From: an uncultured Bacteroidota bacterium
Lineage (GTDB): Bacteria; Bacteroidota; Bacteroidia; 2-12-FULL-35-15
DNA: 6,997 nt
Reading direction: 5' to 3'
Assembly: GCA_903881065.1 (NCBI GenBank)
Contig: CAIRRW010000098.1
Span: 1 to 6,997, forward strand
Under the pieces are notes generated by a model. That model saw only the letters and a program-made list of their open reading frames with translations. It did not search any database and had not been told where the DNA came from. A program made the position numbers and the translations under genes. Shown in pieces: positions 1 to 6,147 of the stretch (its first letter is position 1; every line of letters begins with the position of its first letter).

Positions 1-1272
1 ATGGATAATTCTTCTTTGTTCCAACATCTGGAAATAAGATTCCAATCTGTTTTTTATGTTTGAATAAGAAAAATATCTTGGGTCAACCAAGTCGGATTCA
101 ATAAATCCAACAGGCACTTCCAATCTATCTTCTATTTCTCTCATCATTCCCAATTGCCCTGCCGAGAAGGAGTTGCAGCTCTTGATAGAATTAGTAACAT
201 ATCCATCCGCTTTATAATCAGTTATACATTTTGATAATAAATCAATACGTTGAGGAATGTTTAAATTAGTGTAACAGTTCATACAATATTCCGACAGTGA
301 TTCCAAAGGTCGCGAAGGATCGTGTCTCCAGCCCATATCATAGACGCCTCCGACTTTGGTGTAAGACGAAGCAACAATAACAGCGCCCATATCATAGAAT
401 ATTTTCCAGAACTCTCTGAAAGAAGTCCAGTTTGGCGGGCCTTCCACTACCAAGCGATATTTCTCTTCCTTCATTTCGCCTTCCGGAGTAATAGGTCCAA
501 GTCCCAGACGAACACGTTCCAAAATCTCTTTATATAATTCTTTATAATAATCAACAGCTTCCTGTGTGCCTCTGAAACCGATGTTGATAGGGCCTATGTA
601 ATACACACCAGCAAAATAAGCATCAATAGGAGATGGTCTGTGTTTAGTAGTATCAAATATTTGGGTAATTAAATCTTCTGCTTCTTTTGATAAAGCAAGA
701 ATTCTTTTCAATTTTTCTTCATCATATTTAATACCTGTAACAGCTTCCATCTGAGGAATCACTTCTTCTTTAAACTGTTTCACCATATACTGCGTCATCT
801 CCGGAGTAATTTTTGCATTCTCCTGATAAGGCGTGTGAACCATTATCACCTTTGCATTTGGATACTCACGCTTCAATGTTTCAAACCATTTAAGGAATGT
901 AAAACATCCGGTATAACTCAACAATAAAATATCCGGTTCAGGAATTTTCTCACCAGTTGGCCCGATGTTTCCTTTCATCATCATCCCTACATCGCATTTA
1001 ACGTATGTACAAACATCTTCCGAGTGTGCATGACGTTCAGCTTCTTTGATATACGAAGCCGATTTTTTACGCATGGCACTCTGCAATGCATTAATTTCAG
1101 GGTAAACAGGCAACATATCAAATGTGCGGATTAACTCAGAAAGGTTTCCCGGAACAAAAGTATAACACACTTTTTTTCCTGTTTCTTTCGCTTTACCCAA
1201 ATCATTGAACAAGCCTTCAATCATCTCCTTTTGGAGAATCATACTTCTTTCTTTTTGTGCTTCTTGTGCCAT
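1..1272 (-). CDS. bcrB: Benzoyl-CoA reductase subunit B-like protein (partial, 3' end missing)
   Basis: This is one of the two catalytic, iron-sulfur subunits of a class I (ATP-dependent) benzoyl-CoA reductase-type enzyme, in the 2-hydroxyacyl-CoA dehydratase D-component family. The known reaction is two-electron reduction of benzoyl-CoA to cyclohexa-1,5-diene-1-carbonyl-CoA in the cytoplasm, driven by ATP and reduced ferredoxin. I translated 424 uninterrupted codons from ATG at 1272; the frame runs off the left edge. Recognisable segments are LPVYPEINALQ (about residues 54-64), HSEDVCTYVKCDVGMM (83-98), LSYTGCFTFLKWFE (118-131), HTPYQ (146-150) and a late SCNSFSAGQ (365-373). Likely cluster ligands are Cys88 or Cys93, Cys123 and Cys366; a further Cys330-x2-Cys333 is present. 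Remembered BcrB/BzdO proteins are about 430-440 residues, so probably only a few residues are missing. It starts 16 bases after bcrC ends, so the two are co-transcribed. The family call is strong. The exact substrate is inferred and could be a substituted benzoyl-CoA or another acyl-CoA. Confidence 0.85.
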   Translation of the reverse strand, partial: MAQEAQKERSMILQKEMIEGLFNDLGKAKETGKKVCYTFVPGNLSELIRTFDMLPVYPEINALQSAMRKKSASYIKEAERHAHSEDVCTYVKCDVGMMMKGNIGPTGEKIPEPDILLLSYTGCFTFLKWFETLKREYPNAKVIMVHTPYQENAKITPEMTQYMVKQFKEEVIPQMEAVTGIKYDEEKLKRILALSKEAEDLITQIFDTTKHRPSPIDAYFAGVYYIGPINIGFRGTQEAVDYYKELYKEILERVRLGLGPITPEGEMKEEKYRLVVEGPPNWTSFREFWKIFYDMGAVIVASSYTKVGGVYDMGWRHDPSRPLESLSEYCMNCYTNLNIPQRIDLLSKCITDYKADGYVTNSIKSCNSFSAGQLGMMREIEDRLEVPVGFIESDLVDPRYFSYSNIKNRLESYFQMLEQRRIIH

Positions 1273-1288
1273 AGCTATTGTTTTTATT

Positions 1289-2476
1289 TTATGAAATTGC
1301 TACTACAGGTTCGTCTTCCCATAACTTTATGGAATCGGAAAATGCTCCTACCTGTTCTTTTATTACTTTATATTGATTTATGTTTTCGCTGAATTGGAAG
1401 GCGATGTAGCGGATGCCTAATTTATTAAATGCATTCTGGAAAATAGGTGCATCCAATAAACTTGGGTCGCAGAAACTTGCAGATGCAAATATTACTCCGT
1501 CAGCACCTCTGTCTTTCACAATTTTTGCAAGACGGAATTCTTTAGGATCATGCACATCATAAATGGAAGAAGAAAACTGACTTTGTTTGATGTAAGAATT
1601 AGAAATTGCTTCTAATGGATTGTTAGTTTTAGAATCAATATCACCAAGTATCATTCGTGAACCTAACATATAATCATCGTCCACCACATAACATCCTGCC
1701 TCTTCAACAGCTTTAATCAAACCAACAGAAGGCTGCTCGCAGAAAGCACCTGAGATAATAACTTTAACTTTATCCTGAGGAGTGCCAATATCTTTTTTGA
1801 TGTGTTCGCAAACTTGTTCCAAAATATCATTGTGCTCTTCAACAGTAATAACAGTGCCTGCTCTCACAATGTGATAAACATCAACGATACTTAATCTCCA
1901 AGGAAAATCCTGACGTATTTTATAGATAAAGTCAATCATTTTTCTATTCTTGTTATACAACTCAATAGAATGATTTAGCCTTTCAGTAGTAACTTCTACA
2001 CCATTTATTTCCTTGATGTATTTTAATACATGTTCCATTTCCTGCTGATAAAACACTCCGCCAATTTGTGGCAAAAAGTTTTGAGGAAAGTCCATATACT
2101 TCACAAACTTTCCAATATTCTGTTGCTTGAATATTCCGGAAAGGTTACGAATTACATCACAGATGGAAGGAAAAATATACCCATCGAAATGTGCTGTATG
2201 TTTGTCAAGCACCAATTCCATTATACTTCTAGGGATATGACATATATAAGATTGGTAATAAGCATCACCTTTTATAATTTGTTTACGATCTCCACCACCA
2301 AAAATTCCAACCGCCATTCCTCCGGCAGCATGAATTATTTCACGTGGGAAATATATTGGCATATAACCAACAATTACTCTTCCTTCTTTTTCATCTTTCC
2401 ACTTTTTAGCGTGTGTAAAATTTAAATCGAAAGATACGTCTTCACAAAATTTAAGTATTTCTTCGAGAGTCTTCAT
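1289..2476 (-). CDS. bcrC: Benzoyl-CoA reductase subunit C-like protein
   Basis: This is the second catalytic subunit of the same benzoyl-CoA reductase-type enzyme; in the family, B and C pair and carry the [4Fe-4S] clusters that reduce the ring. The protein has 395 residues, close to the usual 380-395 for BcrC. Motifs that match remembered BcrC proteins are YMPIYFPREIIHAAG (about 38-52), GGGD (60-63), GDAYYQSYICHIPRS (70-84), FPSICDVIRNLSG (102-114) and, near the C-terminus, a REQ-like KEQVGAFSDSIKLWE (373-387). Probable cluster ligands are Cys79, Cys106 and Cys336 (in SASFCDPS); Cys246 in GAFCEQP is another conserved-looking cysteine. The start at 2476 gives the typical short N-terminus and needs no upstream extension. 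It is the first gene of its transcript, with a TAnnTTTG promoter and an FNR/CRP-like palindrome upstream. Whether the substrate is benzoyl-CoA or a relative cannot be told from sequence alone. Confidence 0.87.
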   Translation of the reverse strand: MKTLEEILKFCEDVSFDLNFTHAKKWKDEKEGRVIVGYMPIYFPREIIHAAGGMAVGIFGGGDRKQIIKGDAYYQSYICHIPRSIMELVLDKHTAHFDGYIFPSICDVIRNLSGIFKQQNIGKFVKYMDFPQNFLPQIGGVFYQQEMEHVLKYIKEINGVEVTTERLNHSIELYNKNRKMIDFIYKIRQDFPWRLSIVDVYHIVRAGTVITVEEHNDILEQVCEHIKKDIGTPQDKVKVIISGAFCEQPSVGLIKAVEEAGCYVVDDDYMLGSRMILGDIDSKTNNPLEAISNSYIKQSQFSSSIYDVHDPKEFRLAKIVKDRGADGVIFASASFCDPSLLDAPIFQNAFNKLGIRYIAFQFSENINQYKVIKEQVGAFSDSIKLWEDEPVVAIS

Positions 2477-2523
2477 TTTATAAAATATAAAGTTTTTGTT
2501 TTTAATTCTAGTGCTTTGTATTG

Positions 2524-2531
2524 CAAAAGTA
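2524..2531 (-). promoter_or_regulatory. Bacteroidota -7 promoter element of the bcrC-bcrB transcript
   Basis: On the minus strand this reads TACTTTTG, a perfect match to the Bacteroidota -7 consensus TAnnTTTG. Its 3' end is 48 bases before the bcrC start codon, which predicts transcription starting near 2518-2520 and an AT-rich leader of about 42 bases. No clear TTG/TTTG -33 element is present at the expected distance; that place is occupied by the palindrome at 2554-2567, as expected for an activator-dependent promoter. The match is seen; the start point is inferred. Confidence 0.55.
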
Positions 2532-2553
2532 TTCGTGAAGTGAGTTTAGAAAT

Positions 2554-2567
2554 ATGATAATAATCAT
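2554..2567. promoter_or_regulatory. FNR/CRP-type palindromic operator upstream of bcrC
   Basis: The sequence ATGAT-AATA-ATCAT is a perfect 5+4+5 dyad. It contains TGAT-N4-ATCA, the core of the FNR consensus TTGAT-N4-ATCAA; only the outermost base of each half differs (8 of 10 positions match). Its centre at 2560.5 lies 41.5 bases before a start at 2519, the start expected from the neighbouring TAnnTTTG box. That spacing is the class II activator position of CRP/FNR-family regulators. Benzoyl-CoA reductase is oxygen-sensitive, so oxygen-responsive control is plausible. No regulator gene is in the window, so its identity is inferred. Confidence 0.5.
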
Positions 2568-2837
2568 CTTGAAACAGACTTTTGTCATGTTTTGCGCGCA
2601 GGTACTATTTTGATGAAATACTTAATTCATTCCTGTTTTACTACCCCTCAGTATTGCTTTAATACTAAACACGACTACAACACAATTACGTTAAAATGGC
2701 CATGTTTTACTATTAAAATTTCGAGAAAAGCATACTAAATGAAAATCTATTCAGATTCCTGAATAATACGTTAATTTTATTGTCCCCTAGAAAGTATGTT
2801 TTGCGGAAACTAGAAACTCCGTAAAAGTGTAATTGGC
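2568..2837. other. Non-coding spacer between truB and the bcr promoter, with small inverted repeats
   Basis: No credible coding frame lies in this AT-rich stretch. It should hold the 3' untranslated region and transcription end of the truB operon, but no GC-rich hairpin with a clean T tract is visible. Weak dyads are TATTCAG-attc-CTGAATA (2748-2765), GTATT-gcttt-AATAC (2651-2665) and an imperfect palindrome around ATGGCCAT (2693-2706). The hairpin at 2748-2765 is followed on the minus strand by GATTTTC and is the best, though weak, terminator candidate for truB. Confidence 0.4.
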
Positions 2838-3527
2838 TTATTTACCAACCAACTCTTGAAACTCCTCAATGGTCATAGCATCTGTAAGTTTATAATCACC
2901 AATACGAGTACGGCATAAGGCGGTAAGATGTGCGCCACTATTTAATGCCAGCCCAAAATCACGAGCCAACGAACGAATATAAGTTCCTTTACTGCACACT
3001 ACCTTGAAATCAATATACGGCAAAGCTATTCGGGTAATTGAAAACTCAGTTATGGTAATTTGTTTCGATTTCATTTCGGCTGTTTCGCCAGCCCGAGCAA
3101 TATCATAGGCCCGTTTCCCATTTATTTTTATTGCTGAAAAAAGTGGTGGCGTTTGCTCAATTGTACCGGTAAATTGTTTTGTGGTTTCATAAATCAATTC
3201 ATTCGTGATTTGCTCTATGGGGAAAGTAGCATCAATCGGTTTCTCTAAATCATAACAAGGCGTAGTTGCCCCGATAAAAAAAGTACCGGTGTATTCTTTT
3301 TCCTGTGCCTGATATTGTTCAATATTTTTAGTTTGTTTTCCAGTACAAACAATTAGTAAACCGGTTGCAAGCGGGTCGAGAGTACCTGCATGTCCTATTT
3401 TTAAATTCTGATTTGCAATTGAGAATTTAGAATTTCGAATAAGATATTTCATCTTATTCACCAACTGAAAAGAAGTCCAGCTAAGTGGTTTATTAATGAG
3501 AAGAACTTCTCCTTTATAAAAATCCAT
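2838..3527 (-). CDS. truB: tRNA pseudouridine(55) synthase TruB
   Basis: TruB converts uridine 55 in the T-loop of tRNAs to pseudouridine in the cytoplasm. The 229-residue protein has the family hallmarks: INKPLSWTS (11-19), the catalytic motif GHAGTLDPLATGLL (45-58) with nucleophile Asp51, KEYTGTFFIG (77-86), PPLFSAIKINGKRAYD (127-142) and SKGTYIRSLARDFG (179-192). It is a little shorter than the E. coli enzyme (about 314 residues) because the C-terminal extension is reduced, as is common in this phylum. I chose ATG at 3527, not the in-frame ATG at 3590. The chosen start gives the normal MDFYKGEVLLINKP N-terminus and overlaps the uppP stop by one base (TGATG), suggesting coupled translation. 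The longer version would add 21 unrelated residues that lie inside uppP. It is the last gene of the DUF3098-uppP-truB operon. Confidence 0.96.
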   Translation of the reverse strand: MDFYKGEVLLINKPLSWTSFQLVNKMKYLIRNSKFSIANQNLKIGHAGTLDPLATGLLIVCTGKQTKNIEQYQAQEKEYTGTFFIGATTPCYDLEKPIDATFPIEQITNELIYETTKQFTGTIEQTPPLFSAIKINGKRAYDIARAGETAEMKSKQITITEFSITRIALPYIDFKVVCSKGTYIRSLARDFGLALNSGAHLTALCRTRIGDYKLTDAMTIEEFQELVGK

Positions 3528-4324
3528 CACAATTTGACGGAAGTATACAAATATATGAGGAAGGATATTCCAAGTACTATACGATACCAACCAAACAATC
3601 TGAAACCGTATTTGGTAACATAATTGATAAAGAATTTAATGGCTAACAACGCCACAACGAAAGAAATTGTTCCACCAACAGCCAACATGCTCATATTATC
3701 CTTTGCTAATACCTCATGATGTTCTTTGTAAACATCCCAAAAACTTTTTACTGATGCTGCAAACATAGTAGGTACAGCCAAGAAGAATGAGAATTCGGCT
3801 GCTAACTTACGTGTTAACTTTTGGCTCATCCCGCCAACAATTGTTGCTGCGCTTCTACTTAAACCGGGGAATATTATCGATAAAGATTGAAATACACCAA
3901 TAATTAAAGCTTTTTTATAGGATATTTTTTCTTCTTCGATGATGGTATGTGTATTGAATATTTTATCAATGAATAATAAAATAATACCGCCAGAAATCAT
4001 AACACATGAAATGAAAGCTAGGTTACTTAATGCACTGTCAATATGTTTTTTTAATAATACACCAAGTATTATTGCAGGAATCATTGCAACAATAAGTTTA
4101 ACATAAAATGCGAGGTTTTTAAAGTCAATAAATTTTTTCCAATAAATTACAACTACCGAAAGTATAGCTGCCAGTTGAATAACAACTTCGAATAAGTTAG
4201 TAAATGGTGTTTCGGAAATATTGAGCAAAGGATTTGCCAACTTCATATGAGCAGTACTCGAAATAGGAAGAAATTCCGTAATCCCTTCTATAATGGCAAT
4301 TATTAAGGCTTGAAAGTAAGACAT
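3527..4324 (-). CDS. uppP: Undecaprenyl-diphosphatase UppP (BacA family)
   Basis: This integral membrane enzyme removes a phosphate from undecaprenyl diphosphate, regenerating the lipid carrier for peptidoglycan and other envelope polymers; overexpression in other bacteria gives bacitracin resistance. The 265-residue protein matches the family length. The first signature is EGITEFLPISSTAHM (13-27), with acidic residues Glu13 and Glu17, Ser23 and His26 corresponding to the active-site residues of E. coli BacA. The second is PGLSRSAATIVGG (153-165), with catalytic Arg157. Hydrophobic stretches around 48-61, 76-91, 103-120, 138-152, 178-192, 213-233 and 246-262 fit the multi-span topology. The gene lies 41 bases after DUF3098 and its stop codon shares one base with the truB start, so all three are likely one transcript. 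Confidence 0.96.
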   Translation of the reverse strand: MSYFQALIIAIIEGITEFLPISSTAHMKLANPLLNISETPFTNLFEVVIQLAAILSVVVIYWKKFIDFKNLAFYVKLIVAMIPAIILGVLLKKHIDSALSNLAFISCVMISGGIILLFIDKIFNTHTIIEEEKISYKKALIIGVFQSLSIIFPGLSRSAATIVGGMSQKLTRKLAAEFSFFLAVPTMFAASVKSFWDVYKEHHEVLAKDNMSMLAVGGTISFVVALLAIKFFINYVTKYGFRLFGWYRIVLGISFLIYLYTSVKL

Positions 4325-4340
4325 AGCTGATGCTTTGGCT

Positions 4341-4356
4341 AGATTAGCAGATTAGC
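4341..4356. repeat. Short tandem repeat AGATTAGC x2 in the DUF3098-uppP spacer
   Basis: The 8-base unit AGATTAGC occurs twice in direct tandem, flanked by the related words GCTAGATT and TTAGCTAAT. It lies in the 41-base gap before uppP. It looks like low-complexity slippage sequence; no function is evident. Confidence 0.5.
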
Positions 4357-4365
4357 TAATTGATT

Positions 4366-4608
4366 TTATTGTTTTGCTTTTTTCATGATGCCGTACATCA
4401 CAACAATAAACCCTGTCAAAATTACAATTGGAGACAGTGTAATACGGCGAAAACTAAATATTTCTTCAGCATGAAATTGTTTAGGATCGTCGGAACCACC
4501 ACCTACCATAAGTAAGTAGCCTATTACAACTATTACAACTCCTATGATTAATATTCTATAATTTTCTTTTCCGAAAGCAAAACTTTGTTTCTTAACTTCT
4601 TTAGCCAT
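4366..4608 (-). CDS. DUF3098 family small membrane protein
   Basis: This is an 80-residue protein of unknown function. It has a basic, polar N-terminus (MAKEVKKQSFAFGKENYR), two hydrophobic segments (about 19-36 and 58-74) and between them a connecting stretch with GGGSDDPKQF and EEIFSFRRITLSPI, the most characteristic part of DUF3098 proteins of Bacteroidota. It should be an inner-membrane hairpin protein with a short C-terminal tail ending KKAKQ. In many Bacteroidota genomes, as I recall them, this family sits between ftsX and uppP-truB, which hints at a link to envelope growth or division. Here uppP and truB follow as expected, but the upstream neighbour is a susCD pair rather than ftsX. 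A TAnnTTTG element just upstream suggests it is the first gene of its transcript. Confidence 0.9.
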   Translation of the reverse strand: MAKEVKKQSFAFGKENYRILIIGVVIVVIGYLLMVGGGSDDPKQFHAEEIFSFRRITLSPIVILTGFIVVMYGIMKKAKQ

Positions 4609-4630
4609 TGATTATTTAATTTTTGGAACA

Positions 4631-4638
4631 CAAATGTA
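4631..4638 (-). promoter_or_regulatory. Bacteroidota -7 promoter element of the DUF3098-uppP-truB operon
   Basis: The minus strand reads TACATTTG here, a perfect TAnnTTTG match, ending 23 bases before the DUF3098 start codon and predicting a leader of roughly 17 bases. It lies just downstream of the susD terminator, so a fresh promoter is expected at this place. A convincing -33 TTG is not seen. Confidence 0.5.
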
Positions 4639-4661
4639 ATAAAAATTGGTTAATAGGTTAA

Positions 4662-4708
4662 TTAATAAAAGGAAAGCCCTGCAAATTGCAGGGCTTTCCT
4701 TTTATTAA
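4662..4708 (-). terminator. Strong intrinsic terminator after susD
   Basis: This is a perfect inverted repeat with 23-base arms around one central base (4685), containing the GC-rich core GGAAAGCCCTGC and its complement. On the minus strand the hairpin ends in TTTTATTAA, an adequate U-rich tail. It begins 16 bases after the susD stop codon and ends the susCD transcript. Because the arms also supply A and T runs in the other direction it could act bidirectionally, but no plus-strand gene needs it. Confidence 0.9.
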
Positions 4709-4723
4709 ATCAATTAGTTATGC

Positions 4724-6115
4724 TTATTGTGCATACCAAACTGCAGCTCCTAAAGATGGTGTAGGAGCATTTGGATTTGTAGTACGTTCCTGTTCTGAAG
4801 TTGGTAATCTCTTTGGAATATAAGGTAATAAACCAAGAGGATTCATTTTCAACACAGGGAATCCTGTTCTTCTGTAATCTGCGTATGACTCAACTGGATC
4901 AGCAAACATAGCTTTCCACTTTTCTAAAATAACAGTATGTATAGTTGTATTAGCAGCAGTATAAATTACTGGGAGTGTTCCTGAAAATGGTGTACCGGTT
5001 ACTTCGGAAATAGAGGCTGTGATAGCAGTATTTAATGAAGTTACTGCTGTTGCATCACTTGCATTTATACGAAGTTTAGCTTCTGCTTCCAAAAATTTAG
5101 CTTCTGCAAAAGAAACTAAAGGAACACTCTTTGATGGATTTGCATTACCTGTATTATCTAATCCTCCTAAATAAGGACCCCAACTTGAAACATTAGGATT
5201 CAAATCTCCTAATAAATTTCCAACGGCAACATTACCTTCATATGTAGTATCAAAATAATAAGGAGTACGCGGGTCAGCCATATTTCCCATTGAATCAATC
5301 AATGTTTGGCAACCTACCACATAACCATATCTGTTATTTAAGAATGCTGCCCAGCCATTAGTTTCAGCACCTGCGGAACCATGAATAGAATTACAATTAT
5401 CAGCATTACTTGCAATTCCATTAGCTAAATCCGTAAGTACAACATTAGGATCGAAACCTGTTTTTTTACTTAAACGCATGTAATATCTTGCTTTTAATGT
5501 CCAGGCAACTTTTGTCCAAGAAGCAGTATTCCCTTTGAAGATAAAATCATCTCCTCCGGGAGTTACGTTATTAGTAGAATTTGCAAGATCAACGATAGCA
5601 CCATCCAACAATGTTTGAATTGCACTTAATACACTTTGTTGCGGATCGAAATGAGGAGCTAAATTACCGGAAGCCCCTTGAAAAGCTTCTGAATAAGGGC
5701 AATCTCCCCACATGTCTGTTACCAAACCAAGATTCATGGCGAATAGAATTCTTGAAATTCCTCTGTAATTAGGATCAACTGAACCAAAGTTATCTCCAAG
5801 CAATTTACAATTAAGCATGTTAGGATAAAGTGTATTCCAGTAATTATCCATGTCGCTTTCTATTGGCGCATATTCTTCCGGTTGTACCATCTGACCATAT
5901 ACTCCTGAACTGTGTTGCATAAAAATAGAAGCTATTCTTTCTGCACCACCTTCCAAACTATTAAACGTTCCTACTTCACACGCTGACAACATAGAAGCCG
6001 GTGTAGCTGCTGATGGAGCGTTTGGCGAAATATATAAGTCGTCTCCTTTTCTACAGGAGTTTAAGCCTGTAAATATCAGTGCGACTGCTATTGTTTTAAA
6101 TATTATCTTTTTCAT
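4724..6115 (-). CDS. SusD/RagB-like outer-membrane nutrient-binding lipoprotein
   Basis: SusD-type lipoproteins sit on the cell surface as a lid over a SusC TonB-dependent transporter and help to capture glycans or other ligands. The 463-residue protein begins with a lipoprotein signal (MKKIIFKTIAVALIFTGLNSC) whose lipobox LNSC places the lipidated cysteine at residue 21. Family features are DLYISPNAPSAATP (26-39), GDCPYSEAFQG (137-147), ADPRTPYYF (280-288), an AEAKFLEAEAKLR helix (337-349), EKWKAMFADPVESYADYRRTGFP (398-420) and the C-terminal PKRLPTSEQERTTNPNAP region (434-451). The pattern resembles the SusD_2 subgroup (PF12771). It follows the susC-like gene by 32 bases. No glycoside hydrolase, protease or regulator is in the window, so the ligand cannot be assigned. 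Confidence 0.93.
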   Translation of the reverse strand: MKKIIFKTIAVALIFTGLNSCRKGDDLYISPNAPSAATPASMLSACEVGTFNSLEGGAERIASIFMQHSSGVYGQMVQPEEYAPIESDMDNYWNTLYPNMLNCKLLGDNFGSVDPNYRGISRILFAMNLGLVTDMWGDCPYSEAFQGASGNLAPHFDPQQSVLSAIQTLLDGAIVDLANSTNNVTPGGDDFIFKGNTASWTKVAWTLKARYYMRLSKKTGFDPNVVLTDLANGIASNADNCNSIHGSAGAETNGWAAFLNNRYGYVVGCQTLIDSMGNMADPRTPYYFDTTYEGNVAVGNLLGDLNPNVSSWGPYLGGLDNTGNANPSKSVPLVSFAEAKFLEAEAKLRINASDATAVTSLNTAITASISEVTGTPFSGTLPVIYTAANTTIHTVILEKWKAMFADPVESYADYRRTGFPVLKMNPLGLLPYIPKRLPTSEQERTTNPNAPTPSLGAAVWYAQ

Positions 6116-6147
6116 CTTTTTTATTTTTTATAATTTATACTGTTAAA

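Noticed and set aside
322..537. Plus-strand open frame of 71 codons
   Set aside because: It lies wholly inside the bcrB-like gene on the opposite strand, encodes no recognisable protein and has low-complexity composition. The minus frame has clear family motifs.
2030..2425. Plus-strand open frame of 131 codons
   Set aside because: It is antisense to the well-supported bcrC-like gene, with no family resemblance and no promoter or ribosome site. It is a shadow frame.
2799..2826. Possible truB terminator hairpin (ACGGA...TCCGC) just after the stop codon
   Set aside because: The stem is short, has a mismatch on the transcribed strand, a large loop and no T tract. It is not supported as a terminator.
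3528..3590. N-terminal extension of truB to an ATG at 3590
   Set aside because: The 21 extra residues lie inside uppP and do not resemble TruB. The ATG at 3527 gives the normal N-terminus and a coupled stop/start.
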